Below the pieces are notes generated by a model. The model ran no database searches, had not been told where the DNA came from, and saw nothing but the letters and a program-made list of their open reading frames with translations. From NCBI RefSeq assembly GCF_000515335.1, contig NZ_KI911563.1, positions 139,735 to 203,734 of the forward strand: a stretch of 64,000 nt of DNA, written 5' to 3'. Position numbers and translations under genes: made by a program. Source of the stretch: Cohnella panacarvi Gsoil 349 (lineage in GTDB: Bacteria; Bacillota; Bacilli; Paenibacillales; Paenibacillaceae). Below, in pieces: positions 20,762 to 29,884 of the stretch (the first letter of the stretch is position 1; each line of letters begins with the position of its first letter).

Positions 20762-20793
20762 TCCGTTAGAAGAGTAAAGAGGAGGCTCGAACG

Positions 20794-21204
20794 ATGGATG
20801 TCCGGCATCAATCCTCCCGCTCGAAGCCTCGTCGTTCTACGGACAATCGAGCGGCTACGGGCCGAATGGGCGAACAAGCGGCGGCAGACTATCTCGCGAA
20901 TTTAGGTTACCGGATCGTCGCCCGCAATTGGCGCTGCCGCATCGGAGAGATCGATCTGATCGCAGAAGACGGCGGCACGCTCGTGTTCGTGGAAGTGCGC
21001 GCCCGCACGAATCCGACGAAGTTCGGCACCGCGCTCGAAGCGGTGACCCCCCTCAAGCAACGCCAAGTCCGCGAGGTTGCGGCGTATTATTTGGCGCAGC
21101 GCAAGTCGGCATCACCCCCGTCCGTACGGTGCGACGTCGTCGCCGTCACGTTCCGCCTAGACGGCACTATCGCGGAACTCAGGCACATTCCCGGCGCGTT
21201 CTAA
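20794..21204 (+). CDS. yraN: YraN family (UPF0102) nuclease-fold protein
   Basis: 136 residues. The start ATG follows GAGGAGGCTCG; GRMGEQAAADYLANLGYRIV marks the start of the conserved domain. The restriction-endonuclease-like core is RIGEIDLIAEDGGTLVFVEV; the usual E-x-K of the fold reads E-V-R here. FGTALEAVTPLKQRQV and DVVAVTF complete the family pattern. Function is unproven; YraN proteins are often near rnhB, as here. The non-coding tandem array starts 25 bp after the stop. Confidence 0.9.
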   Translation: MDVRHQSSRSKPRRSTDNRAATGRMGEQAAADYLANLGYRIVARNWRCRIGEIDLIAEDGGTLVFVEVRARTNPTKFGTALEAVTPLKQRQVREVAAYYLAQRKSASPPSVRCDVVAVTFRLDGTIAELRHIPGAF

Positions 21205-21228
21205 TCGCCGGTTGTTCCATAGGAACCC

Positions 21229-21930
21229 CGCCATCCCTCCGAATAAAGGTCAATTTGACCTCTAAATCGCCGAAACCCCGACGCGCCTCCGAAAAAAGGG
21301 TCAATTTGACCTCTAAATCGCCGAAACCCCGACGCGCCACCGAATAAGGGTCAATTTGACCTCTAAATCGCCGAAACCCCGACGCGCCTCCGAAAAAGGG
21401 TCAATTTGACCTCTAATCCGCCGAAACCCCGACGCGCCTCCGAAAAAGGGTCAATTTGACCTCTAAATCGCCGAAACCCCGACGCGCCTCCGAAAAAGGG
21501 TCAATTTGACCTCTAAATTGCCGAAACCCCGCCACACCTCCGAATAAAGATCAATTTGACCTCTAATCCGCCGAAACCCCGACGCGCCACCGAATAAGGG
21601 TCAATTTGACCTCTAATCCGCCGAAACCCCGACGCGCCACCGAATAAGGGTCAATTTGACCTCTAAATCGCCGAAACCCCGCCACACCTCCGAATAAAGA
21701 TCAATTTGACCTCTAATCCGCCGAAACCCCGACGCACCACCGAATAAGGGTCAATTTGACCTCTAATCCGCCGAAACCCCGCCACACCACCGAATAAAGG
21801 TCATATTGACCTCTAATCCGCCGAAACCCCGACGCGCCACCGAATAAGGGTTAATTTGACCTCTAAATCGCCGAAACCCCGACGCGCCTCCGAATAAAGG
21901 TCATATTGACCTAATCCGCCACACCCCCGC
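21229..21930 (+). repeat. 14-copy tandem array, 50-bp period (family B)
   Basis: The core GGTCAATTTGACC recurs with its TCAATTTGAC part beginning at 21250, 21301, then every 50 bp to 21901. That is fourteen copies; only the first interval is 51. Between cores come CTCTAAATCG or CTCTAATCCG, CCGAAACCCC, GACGCGCC and (T/A)CCGAATAA. The core is a dyad of 6-7 bp arms around one T. Two late copies read GGTCATATTGACC, which keeps 6-bp arms. 21501-21650 and 21651-21800 are near-identical three-unit blocks. There are no unique spacers, so this is not a CRISPR. 21931-22038 shows only the hflK ribosome-binding site. Confidence 0.97.
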
Positions 21931-22038
21931 GCCATCCATTTCCGCATTCCATGAAACCGATTGCCCGCTACTTCGTATGAATCTTTGGTAAGCCTGGATT
22001 GGTAAACCTTTCATTTCTAAGAAGGAGGCAACTACGAC

Positions 22039-23106
22039 ATGGATGTGATCGACATCGGCCGCAAGCCCCGCAACCCGAATCAAGTCGAGATACCGCCGGG
22101 ACTGATCAAAAAAATCTTGATCGGCATCGGCGCGGTAATTTTACTGCTGCTTCTCTACTCCTCTTTTTACACGGTGCAGGAGCAAGAGAGAGCCGCGATA
22201 CTTACTTTCGGCAAATATACGGAGGAGACGACGGCCGGTCTCCACTTCAAATGGCCTTATCCGATTCAAGAGGTCGTGAAAGTGCCCGCGGAGCTGACGC
22301 AAGTCATTACGATCGGGTACACGCAACGAGGCGACATCGTGACGCCGAACGAAGAAGAGGCGCTGATGATTACGGGAGACGAGAACATCGTTTCCGCCGA
22401 CGCCGTCGTTCAATGGAAAATCAGCAGCATCCGCGATTATTTGTACAATATCGACGATCCGGAGCAGTTCATGCGCAATGCGGCGAGCTCCTCGATCCGG
22501 TCCGTAATCGGCTCCACGAAGCTGGATTATGCGATCACCGACGGCAAGACGGAAATCCAAGAGAAGGTGCGGGAGTTGCTCATCGACCTGCAATCGAAGT
22601 ACAATACAGGCATGCAGATCGTCGGCGTGAAGTTCCAGGATATCGAACCGCCGGACGGCGCCGTGTCCGATGCGTTCCGCGCCGTTACGAACGCCCGCGA
22701 AGAGAAGAACACAAAGATCAACAACGCGTCCAAGTACGAGAACGACCGTATTCCGAAGGCGCGCGGCGAAGCGCAGGCGCTCATCGAGAACGCGGAAGGC
22801 GTGAAGAAGTCTCGTATCCTTAATGCGGAAGGCGACGTTGCCCAGTTCAACGCCATTTACTCCGAGTACGCGAAGAATCCGGGCGTTACCCAAAGCCGGT
22901 TAGTCATCGAGACGCTGGAGAAAATATTGCCGAAAGCCAAAATTTTCATTACCGAATCGGGCGGCGACACGGTGAAATATTTGCCGATCAACGAGTTGAT
23001 GCGAGGTTCAAGCCAAGCATCCGCTAAAGCTGCTACTGCTCCTGCAGCAAGCGCGCCGTCCCCGGCACCGCAAGCTGATGCTGCGCAAGGAGGGACGGCG
23101 AAATGA
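22039..23106 (+). CDS. hflK: FtsH-protease modulator HflK (SPFH/band 7 protein)
   Basis: 355 residues. An N-terminal membrane anchor (IGIGAVILLLLLYSSFYTV, ~32-50) is followed by an SPFH domain (RAAILTFGKYTEETTAGLHF, KWPYPIQEV) and a long coiled coil. The C-terminal ~30 residues are an Ala/Pro-rich tail. HflK and HflC form a ring-shaped complex around FtsH on the outer face of the membrane in E. coli. The start ATG follows AAGAAGGAGGC. It overlaps hflC by ATGA. B. subtilis has no hflKC at this locus. Confidence 0.95.
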   Translation: MDVIDIGRKPRNPNQVEIPPGLIKKILIGIGAVILLLLLYSSFYTVQEQERAAILTFGKYTEETTAGLHFKWPYPIQEVVKVPAELTQVITIGYTQRGDIVTPNEEEALMITGDENIVSADAVVQWKISSIRDYLYNIDDPEQFMRNAASSSIRSVIGSTKLDYAITDGKTEIQEKVRELLIDLQSKYNTGMQIVGVKFQDIEPPDGAVSDAFRAVTNAREEKNTKINNASKYENDRIPKARGEAQALIENAEGVKKSRILNAEGDVAQFNAIYSEYAKNPGVTQSRLVIETLEKILPKAKIFITESGGDTVKYLPINELMRGSSQASAKAATAPAASAPSPAPQADAAQGGTAK

Positions 23107-23969
23107 GCAAAAAATCGATTTTAACGACCGTCGGCGTTCTCGTTTTCCTCATTCTCGGATTTACCTCGATGTACGTCGTCAAGGAAGGCGAATACAAAGT
23201 CGTCCTGAAGTTCGGAGAAGCGGTCAGAGTCGTCGAAGACCCGGGCTTGCACTTCAAAATTCCGTTCATCGAAAGCGTCTCGAAGCTTCCGAAGTATCAA
23301 ATGATGTATAGAAGCCAGCAGACGCAAATTCTGACGAAGGACAAAAAGCCGATTCTCGTGGACAACTACACGGTGTGGCGCATCGACGATCCGGAGAAGT
23401 TCCTCAAGACGGCCAAAACCGTCAGCGCGGGCGTTAAGCGGATCGACGAAACCGTCTATAATACCGTTCGCGCGAAACTTCCTGCGATCAACTACGAGAA
23501 CATCATCAGCGAGAACACCGAGCGGGGCAACATCAACGACGAAATTACGCGCGAAGTAGCGGCAACGCTGAGCGGAGACAATTACGGCATCGAGGTCATC
23601 GACGTCAGAATCAAACGGACGGATTTGCCGGACGCGAACAAGGAAAGCGTCTATAACCGGATGATCTCCGAGCGCCAGTCGATCGCCGCGCGTTACTTGT
23701 CCGAGGGCGACGAGGAGTCGAAGAAGGTAACTTCCAAAGCCGATCGCCAGGCGACCGAGTTGCTAGCGCAAGCGGAGGCGGACGCGAAGAAGATTATCGC
23801 CGAAGGCGAGCAGCAAGCCGCGAAAATCTATAACGAATCGTACGGCAAAGATCCGGAGTTTTATAGTTTCTATCGTACGCTGCAAAGCTACGTAACGACG
23901 CTGAACAACGAGCCGGTCATCCTGATGCCGATCGATTCGCCGTACACTCGCATCTTGTTGGGTCAATAG
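23103..23969 (+). CDS. hflC: FtsH-protease modulator HflC (SPFH/band 7 protein)
   Basis: 288 residues. One N-terminal membrane segment (ILTTVGVLVFLILGFTSMYV, ~5-24), then SPFH domain (EYKVVLKFGEAVRVVEDPGL, HFKIPFIESV). A coiled coil holds the repeated Ala/Glu stretch LLAQAEADAKKIIAEGEQQA. The C-terminus (FYSFYRTLQSYVTTLN, PVILMPIDSPYTRIL) is typical of HflC. Translationally coupled to hflK. Confidence 0.95.
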   Translation: MSKKSILTTVGVLVFLILGFTSMYVVKEGEYKVVLKFGEAVRVVEDPGLHFKIPFIESVSKLPKYQMMYRSQQTQILTKDKKPILVDNYTVWRIDDPEKFLKTAKTVSAGVKRIDETVYNTVRAKLPAINYENIISENTERGNINDEITREVAATLSGDNYGIEVIDVRIKRTDLPDANKESVYNRMISERQSIAARYLSEGDEESKKVTSKADRQATELLAQAEADAKKIIAEGEQQAAKIYNESYGKDPEFYSFYRTLQSYVTTLNNEPVILMPIDSPYTRILLGQ

Positions 23970-23992
23970 CCAGAAGAGAAGGGTGATTCACG

Positions 23993-24754
23993 CTGAATAA
24001 CACGTTATTGCCGATCGAACAGCTCAAACGCTTCAAGAACGAAATCACCCGATTCATGATGATGTACAAATTCGCGCTCGACGCGCTCGAGACGAAGGTC
24101 GAGATTCTGAAGGAAGAGTTCCAGTTCCTTCACGACTACAACCCGATCGAGCATACGAAGACGCGCCTGAAGACGCCCGAAAGCATTCTGAACAAAATCA
24201 GCCGCAAAGGCTGCGATATCAGTCTGCCGAGCATTCGCGAGCACATTAAAGACATTGCGGGCATGCGCATCACGTGCTCGTTCGTCTCGGACATTTATCG
24301 GATCAGCGATATGCTGTCGCGACAGAAAGACTTGAACATCATCGAAGTCAAGGATTACATTCTGCATCCGAAGCCGAACGGCTACCAAAGCTTGCACGTT
24401 ATCGTCGAAGTTCCCGTGTACATGTCCGACAGGGAAGAGAACGTATGCGTCGAGGTGCAGATTCGGACGATCGCGATGGATTTCTGGGCGAGCTTGGAGC
24501 ATAAGATTTTCTACAAGTACAACCAATCCGTCCCGCAGCGGCTGCTTCAGGAGCTGAAAGAAGCGGCCGATTCGGCGGCTGCCCTCGACAAACGGATGGA
24601 GCGTCTCCATAAGGAGATCGAAGCGATCAAGGAGAGCCGGAACGGAGCGGAGGACGATCCGGTCATCAGCATTCGCAACGAGCAGTTCGCGATCCCGGCG
24701 GCATTGCTGGAGCTAATAGACTCCGGAGGCAACGGAAACGGAGAGAAGAAATAA
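23993..24754 (+). CDS. relP: Small alarmone synthetase, YwaC/RelP type
   Basis: About 250 residues. A (p)ppGpp synthetase without hydrolase or regulatory domains. Diagnostic motifs are YKFALDALETKVEIL, NPIEHTKTRLK, DIAGMRITCSFVSDIY, HPKPNGYQSLHVIVEV and EVQIRTIAMDFWASLEHK. There is no ATG before Met 22. TTG 24008 has no Shine-Dalgarno, while the AGAAGGG at 23976-23982 is correctly spaced for CTG 23993. From CTG the N-terminus is about as long as I recall for B. subtilis YwaC. A non-AUG start may keep levels low. A ~35-residue Gly/Glu-rich tail extends past the usual end. A strong terminator follows. Confidence 0.9.
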   Translation: MNNTLLPIEQLKRFKNEITRFMMMYKFALDALETKVEILKEEFQFLHDYNPIEHTKTRLKTPESILNKISRKGCDISLPSIREHIKDIAGMRITCSFVSDIYRISDMLSRQKDLNIIEVKDYILHPKPNGYQSLHVIVEVPVYMSDREENVCVEVQIRTIAMDFWASLEHKIFYKYNQSVPQRLLQELKEAADSAAALDKRMERLHKEIEAIKESRNGAEDDPVISIRNEQFAIPAALLELIDSGGNGNGEKK

Positions 24755-24761
24755 GGGTACG

Positions 24762-24795
24762 GGGACGACGGAAGCCCATTCCGTCGTCCCTTTCT
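24762..24795. terminator. Bidirectional terminator between relP and the LysR gene
   Basis: Perfect 12-bp stem GGGACGACGGAA / TTCCGTCGTCCC with a 5-nt loop, T-tract TTTCT on the plus strand. Placed between convergent genes, so it can serve both. Confidence 0.85.
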
Positions 24796-24810
24796 ATTGG
24801 AAGAGGGGAT

Positions 24811-25692
24811 TTAGCCGATCATAGACAGGAACTGCTGCGCGGCTTTTGATAGCGGCATGTTGCGCAACGTCATGAAGCCGACCTGGGAGGGAGGAACTTT
24901 CACATCGAGCTTGATTGCGAACAGCGTGCCGTCTTCAAGGTGACGGGCGGCGAATTCGCGCGTAACGAAAGAGATGCCCAACCCTTTGCGCGCGAATTCG
25001 AGCAGCAGATCGACGCTGCCGACTTCGATCTGCGGCGTCAGCTCGTGACCGTGTTCGCGGAACAAGTCCGTAATGGCCGATCTTGCGCGGCTGTTGCGCG
25101 AGAAGAGAATGATCGGGTAGCGAAGCAACTGTTCCATCGACAGCGTCTGATCTTTCAGCTCCGAGAACTGCGAACCGGCGACGAAGCAGTCTTGAAGCTC
25201 GATGCCCCGATTAATTTCCAGTTGCGTATCGGAGATCGGGAGGCGAACGACGCCGAGATCGATCGCGCCTTCCTTGAGAGAAGCGATGAGCTCCGGCGTC
25301 GTTCCGTGGATGAGACGAATGGCGATTCCGGGATGCGCTAGACGGTAAGCTTCCAAGTAAGCTAGCAAATAGTGTTTGAACAGCGAGTCGCTCCCGCCGA
25401 TTCGCAGCTCTCCGCTCTCAAGATTGCTGAGCTCCGCCATTTTGTCTTCCGCGAGCGTAATGAACGTGTGCGCTTGCTCGATATAGGCATATAGAATGGC
25501 GCCTTCCTGCGTAAGTTCGACGCCTTTGGCGTTGCGGGCGAACAGCGTTGCGCCAAGGCTGGATTCCAGTTGCTTGATCGCATGGCTGACGCTCGGCTGA
25601 GTGAGATACAGCAAACGTGCGGCTTGGGTGAGACTGCCAGTCTTCGCCGCTAAGTAAAACACTTTATAAAGTTCGTAGTTAATCATAGACAT
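24811..25692 (-). CDS. LysR family transcriptional regulator
   Basis: 293 residues on the minus strand. The N-terminal winged HTH is YELYKVFYLAAKTGSLTQAA and LYLTQPSVSHAIKQLESSLG (residues ~5-45). The periplasmic-binding-like effector domain is ~90-290 (GELRIGGSDSLFKHYLL, DLGVVRLPIS, GLGISFVTREFA). The start ATG follows AGGAGTC. It is divergent from tkt with a 98-bp intergenic region, the normal arrangement for a LysR protein controlling its neighbour; the effector and target are unknown. Confidence 0.9.
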   Translation of the reverse strand: MSMINYELYKVFYLAAKTGSLTQAARLLYLTQPSVSHAIKQLESSLGATLFARNAKGVELTQEGAILYAYIEQAHTFITLAEDKMAELSNLESGELRIGGSDSLFKHYLLAYLEAYRLAHPGIAIRLIHGTTPELIASLKEGAIDLGVVRLPISDTQLEINRGIELQDCFVAGSQFSELKDQTLSMEQLLRYPIILFSRNSRARSAITDLFREHGHELTPQIEVGSVDLLLEFARKGLGISFVTREFAARHLEDGTLFAIKLDVKVPPSQVGFMTLRNMPLSKAAQQFLSMIG

Positions 25693-25721
25693 GGTTTATG
25701 ACTCCTAGTAAATATATTAAT

Positions 25722-25751
25722 TTCTTATATACCAACCGTCTCTATTATACT
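25722..25751 (+). promoter_or_regulatory. Weak promoter candidate for tkt in the divergent region
   Basis: TTCTTA (25722-25727), 18-bp spacer, TATACT (25746-25751). Good -10, poor -35, as often seen for activator-dependent promoters. The surrounding A/T-rich stretch (25705-25735) could hold the LysR site. Confidence 0.3.
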
Positions 25752-25790
25752 GGGAACAAGAGTTGGATACTAGGCTAGGAGGCGATTACA

Positions 25791-27824
25791 ATGGAACAAA
25801 CCGTTTCTAAAGCGACAATCGAGCAACTGAGCATAAATACGATACGTACATTAACGATCGACGCGGTCGAGAAAGCGAACATGGGCCACCCGGGCATGCC
25901 GATGGGCGCAGCTCCGATGGGATACGCGCTGTGGACGCGCCAAATGAAGCATAATCCGCGCAATCCGGAGTGGTTCAACCGAGATCGCTTCGTCTTATCC
26001 GCCGGACACGGCTCGATGCTGTTGTACAGCTTGCTTCATCTGAGCGGATACGATCTATCGCTGGACGATCTGAAGGAGTTCAGACAGTGGGGAAGCCGCA
26101 CGCCGGGTCATCCCGAATACGGACACACCCCGGGCGTCGAAGCGACGACGGGCCCGCTCGGGCAAGGGCTTGCGATGGCCGTCGGCATGGCGATGGCGGA
26201 GACGCATCTTGGCGCGGTGTTCAATCGCGAAGGCTTCCCGGTCGTCGATCATCATACGTACGTTATTTGCGGCGACGGCGACTTGATGGAAGGCATCTCC
26301 GGCGAGTCCGTCTCGCTGGCCGGACACTTGAAGCTCGGCAAGCTCGTCGTGCTATACGATTCGAACGATATTTCGCTCGACGGCGAGCTGAACATGGCGT
26401 TCTCGGAAAATATTAAAGGCCGCTTCGAGTCTTGCGGCTGGCAATATTTGCGCGTGGAGGACCAGAACGACGTCGTCGCGATCGCCGGGGCGATCGCCGA
26501 AGCGAAGCAAGAAACCGGCAAGCCTACGCTTATCGAGATCAAGACGACGATCGGTTACGGCAGCCCGAACAAAGCGGGTAAAGGCGGTCACGGCGGGACG
26601 CACGGCTCTCCGCTCGGCAAAGAAGAATTGCGTCTTACGAAGGAAGCGCTGGGCTGGCCGCTTGAGCCGGATTTCTACGTGCCGGAAGAAGTAAGAGCGC
26701 ATTTCGGCCAATCTCTCGTGCGCGGCGAAGTCGCGGAGGCGGCTTGGCTGCAGTTGCTCGGTGATTATAAACAAGCTTACCCCGAGTTAGGCGCGCAGCT
26801 TGAACAGGCGATTCGCGAAGAGCTGCCGGCAGGCTGGGAAGCGGGCATCCCGAGCTTCATCGATCTGCAAGCGCAAATTTCCACGCGTACGGCCTCCAGC
26901 AAAGTCATTAACGGTTTGGCGGACACGCTGCCGCTGCTGATCGGCGGTTCGGCGGATCTCGCAAGCTCGAATATGACGGCGATGGCGAATTACGGCAACT
27001 ATTCCGCGAAGCAGTACGACGGTCGCAATCTGTGGTTCGGCGTGCGCGAGTTCGCGATGGGAGCCGCGCTGAACGGTATGTCGCTGCATGGCGGGCTTCG
27101 CGTATACGGCGGCACGTTCCTCGTGTTCAGCGATTACCTGCGCGGCGCGATCCGTCTGTCCGCGCTCATGAAGCAACCGGTTATTTACGTCTTCACCCAT
27201 GACAGTATCGCGGTAGGTGAAGACGGCCCGACGCACCAGCCGATCGAGCAAGTGCCGTCGCTGCGGTTAATCCCGGATTTGACGCTGTTCCGTCCGGCCG
27301 ACGCGAACGAGACGGCTGCCGCCTGGCGATATGCGCTCGAATCGAAGGAAGGCCCGTTCGTGTTCGCGCTCACGAGACAAAACCTGCCCGTTCTGCCTGG
27401 AACGAGCGCGCTGGCGAATGAAGGCGTCGCTCGCGGCGCGTACATCATCTCCGGCCGCGCCGATCAACGGCCCGACGTGCAGATCGTCGCCACGGGCTCC
27501 GAAGTCAGCCTGGCGATCGCGGTTCAGCAGAAGCTCGCGGAAGAAGGAGCGAACGTTCGCGTCATCAGCATGCCGAGCAAGGAGCTGTTCGAGAAGCAAG
27601 ACAAGAGCTACCGCAACAGCGTTATCGATCCGAGCGTGACCTCGAACGTCGTCATCGAGATGGCGCATCCGTCCGGCTGGGAATCGATCGCCGGCAACCA
27701 AGGCCTAATCGTCGGCATTCGCAAGTTCGGCGCCTCCGCGAAAGCGGATCGCGTCATCCAAGAATACGGCTTCACGGCTGACGGCATCGCGGAGCAAATC
27801 CGCGAGAAGTTCATTCGCCGTTAA
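25791..27824 (+). CDS. tkt: Transketolase
   Basis: 677 residues. A TPP-dependent enzyme of the non-oxidative pentose phosphate pathway. The substrate histidine region is [19 protein letters not shown]; the TPP-binding motif GDGDLMEG (~residue 160) ends in [10 protein letters not shown]. The central pyrimidine domain has [31 protein letters not shown] and ALTRQNLPV. The C-terminal domain is ~545-677. Start ATG follows TAGGAGGCG. It is tail-to-tail with comM, 3 bp between stops, with no obvious terminator. Confidence 0.98.
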   Translation: MEQTVSKATIEQLSINTIRTLTIDAVEKANMGHPGMPMGAAPMGYALWTRQMKHNPRNPEWFNRDRFVLSAGHGSMLLYSLLHLSGYDLSLDDLKEFRQWGSRTPGHPEYGHTPGVEATTGPLGQGLAMAVGMAMAETHLGAVFNREGFPVVDHHTYVICGDGDLMEGISGESVSLAGHLKLGKLVVLYDSNDISLDGELNMAFSENIKGRFESCGWQYLRVEDQNDVVAIAGAIAEAKQETGKPTLIEIKTTIGYGSPNKAGKGGHGGTHGSPLGKEELRLTKEALGWPLEPDFYVPEEVRAHFGQSLVRGEVAEAAWLQLLGDYKQAYPELGAQLEQAIREELPAGWEAGIPSFIDLQAQISTRTASSKVINGLADTLPLLIGGSADLASSNMTAMANYGNYSAKQYDGRNLWFGVREFAMGAALNGMSLHGGLRVYGGTFLVFSDYLRGAIRLSALMKQPVIYVFTHDSIAVGEDGPTHQPIEQVPSLRLIPDLTLFRPADANETAAAWRYALESKEGPFVFALTRQNLPVLPGTSALANEGVARGAYIISGRADQRPDVQIVATGSEVSLAIAVQQKLAEEGANVRVISMPSKELFEKQDKSYRNSVIDPSVTSNVVIEMAHPSGWESIAGNQGLIVGIRKFGASAKADRVIQEYGFTADGIAEQIREKFIRR

Positions 27825-27827
27825 GAT

Positions 27828-29396
27828 TCAACCGGCTTCCTCGATGTTCTTGTCCAAGCAACGATAGCTGACCGCCTCGGCGACGTCCTCGGAGCGAATC
27901 GTCTCCCTGCCGGCGAGATCGGCTATCGTGCGGGACACTTTCAGAATGCGGTCGTGCGCCCGGTAGCTGAGCCCGAGCTGCTCGTACACGAGGTGCAGTA
28001 ACTGCTCCGCGTCGGCCGCCATCATAGCCGCTGCGTACGTATGCAGCAACGAGCCTTGCAATTCGCTGTTCCAACGAATCCCGTACTTCGCGTAACGGGA
28101 TTGTTGGCGTTCAGAGGCTTCGGTGATGAGACTCCTGGCTTCCTCGGAAGACAGCGAGCTCCGTTCTTTGAGGCGAACCGGCTGGCGCGGAAGCTCGACT
28201 TGCAGATCGAGCCGGTCCGCGAGCGGCCCGGACATTCGCGCTCGATACCTCGCGATTGCGAGCGGGCTGCACGTGCAAGGCCGATCGTCCGGCGACCCTC
28301 CGGCGAATCCGCAAGGGCACGGATTCATGCTGGCCGCCAACAAGAATCGGGCGGGGAAGCGGCATACGCCGCGGGCACGGCCGATCGTGACCTCGCGATC
28401 CTCGATCGGCTGCCGCAGCGCTTCCAAGCTCGCTCTGGAGAACTCCGCCAGCTCGTCGAGGAACAAGATTCCGTGATGGGCAAGCGTGACTTCCCCGGGC
28501 TTCGGAATCGAGCCGCCGCCGATTAAGCCCGCCATCGAGATCGAGTGATGCGGGGAGCGGAAAGGCCGCCGGCGAATCAACCCTTCGCGGCCGTTGCCCA
28601 GCTTGCCGCTCACGCTGACGATCTTCGTCACCATGAGCGATTCGCTCCCGGATAACGGCGGCATGATCGTAGGGAGCCTGCGGCATAGCATCGTCTTGCC
28701 CGTCCCGGGCGGGCCGACGAACAAGATGTTGTGCATGGCGCTGGCCGCGATCATGAGCGCGCGTTTGCCTTGCGCTTGGCCGATGACGTCGGCGAGATCG
28801 AGTTCACCGTCGGGCGTATCCATCGCGGGGCCGAATCGCTCGGGAGCAGGGCCGATCGTCTCGGATCTCGAAGCGTCACTATCCAGGCTGTCCACCAAAC
28901 CGCCCGTCCATTGCGCGAGCGAGCGGATTCCGAATACCTCGACGCCCGTAATGAGCCGGGCTTCCTCGACCGCGTCCTCCGGCACGATGACTCGCCTTAC
29001 GCCCGCGCTCCGCGCCAGCTCGGTCATCGGCAGCACGCCGGGTACGTTCCGTACCGAACCGTTCAACGCAAGCTCGCCGATGAACAGCGTCTGCTCGAGC
29101 AGCGCCGGGTCGACTTGCCCGCTCGCGCATAAGATGCCTGCCGCGATGGCGAGATCGAACGCGCTGCCTTCTTTGCGCAGATCGGCAGGGGCGAGATTAA
29201 TCGTAATCCGGTCCATCGGAAACTTCATGCCGCCGTTCTTGATCGCGGCCCGGACGCGTTCGACCGACTCCCGAACGGCCGAATCCGGCAAGCCGACAAC
29301 GGACACCTGCGGCAACCCCGAACAAATATCGACTTCGACCTCGATGAATCTACCCTCTACGCCAAGAACGCTGGCGCTTAGCAATTTCACGTACAT
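27828..29396 (-). CDS. comM: ComM/YifB family AAA+ helicase-like protein (Mg-chelatase type)
   Basis: 522 residues on the minus strand from ATG 29396. The frame stays open upstream to 29750 only because it runs through the 51-bp array. The N-terminal Lon-like (ChlI) domain starts YVKLLSASVLGVEGRFIEVE and contains VSVVGLPDSAVRESVERVRAA. The AAA+ core has Walker A VGPPGTGKTMLCRRLP (~residue 220) and Walker B GILFLDELAEFSR. The C-terminal Mg-chelatase domain has CPCGF and ...CTCSPLAIARYRARMSGPL. ComM promotes branch migration during natural transformation in Vibrio. dprA, another transformation gene, lies 3 kb away. Confidence 0.93.
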   Translation of the reverse strand: MYVKLLSASVLGVEGRFIEVEVDICSGLPQVSVVGLPDSAVRESVERVRAAIKNGGMKFPMDRITINLAPADLRKEGSAFDLAIAAGILCASGQVDPALLEQTLFIGELALNGSVRNVPGVLPMTELARSAGVRRVIVPEDAVEEARLITGVEVFGIRSLAQWTGGLVDSLDSDASRSETIGPAPERFGPAMDTPDGELDLADVIGQAQGKRALMIAASAMHNILFVGPPGTGKTMLCRRLPTIMPPLSGSESLMVTKIVSVSGKLGNGREGLIRRRPFRSPHHSISMAGLIGGGSIPKPGEVTLAHHGILFLDELAEFSRASLEALRQPIEDREVTIGRARGVCRFPARFLLAASMNPCPCGFAGGSPDDRPCTCSPLAIARYRARMSGPLADRLDLQVELPRQPVRLKERSSLSSEEARSLITEASERQQSRYAKYGIRWNSELQGSLLHTYAAAMMAADAEQLLHLVYEQLGLSYRAHDRILKVSRTIADLAGRETIRSEDVAEAVSYRCLDKNIEEAG

Positions 29397-29402
29397 AACA
29401 AA

Positions 29403-29445
29403 AAGCACCTTCCTCCGACGTAATCCTACGTACGGGAAGGTGCTT
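29403..29445 (-). promoter_or_regulatory. Hairpin burying the comM Shine-Dalgarno
   Basis: On the minus strand, an 11-bp perfect stem AAGCACCTTCC / GGAAGGTGCTT (plus strand 29435-29445 and 29403-29413) with an inner ACGTA/TACGT pairing. TTTTT and GTT lead straight into the comM ATG at 29396. The GGAAGG in the 3' arm is the only ribosome-binding site in view. It could be a translational block, an attenuator or a terminator. Confidence 0.7.
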
Positions 29446-29512
29446 CCTTCCGATTCATATCCATTTGCATCCAGTCTATCGCGGCACGGCGACGGTGTCA
29501 ATCCTCTCATCC

Positions 29513-29741
29513 GATTGTCGCAGGGAGCGACAATCGGGCGCGGAAACGCCGCCGCAAGTGCAACATTGTCGCAGGGAGCGACAATCGGGCGCGGAAACGC
29601 CGCCGCAAGCGCAACATTGTCGCAGGGAGCGACAATCGGGCGCGGAAACGCCGCCGCAAGCGCAACATTGTCGCAGGGAGCGACAATCGGGCGCGGAAAC
29701 GCCGCCGCAAGTGCAACATTGTCGCAGGGAGCGACAATCGG
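29513..29741. repeat. Tandem array, 51-bp period, five dyad copies (family C)
   Basis: The dyad ATTGTCGC-AGGGA-GCGACAAT recurs five times at a 51-bp period (starts about 29514, 29565, 29616, 29667, 29718). The copies are separated by CGGGCGCGGAAACGCC, GCCGCAAG and (T/C)GCAAC. The copies differ at only one or two positions. Because 51 is a multiple of three, open frames run through it on both strands, but they are repetitive and have no start signals. It lies between the comM 5' end and the sucC promoter. Confidence 0.95.
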
Positions 29742-29855
29742 GCGTGACAATGACTTTCAGTATGCGCTCGATACGCAACAACAGCATGATTTTACCGACT
29801 AACGCGCATCCTAGATTTGTTGTGCAGGTTTCAATCTAACTATGAGATTAAACCA

Positions 29856-29884
29856 TTGCCAAATTAGACTAAAAAAGATATGAA
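29856..29884 (+). promoter_or_regulatory. Sigma-A promoter for sucCD
   Basis: TTGCCA (29856-29861), 17-bp spacer, TATGAA (29879-29884). The leader to sucC is about 200 nt; a second -10-like TTACAAT lies near 29914. 29742-29855 and 29930-30070 show no further feature. Confidence 0.6.

Noticed and set aside
21229-21930. CRISPR array
   Set aside because: The whole 50-bp unit repeats with no unique spacers, no cas genes are near, and the units differ only by point changes.
29397-29750. N-terminal extension of ComM encoded by the 51-bp array
   Set aside because: The extension is pure repeat kept open because 51 is divisible by three; the conserved ComM start and ribosome site are at 29396.
28594-29802. 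402-codon plus-strand frame opposite comM
   Set aside because: Ser/Thr/Ala-rich shadow of the comM coding strand running into the array; no start signal or domain.
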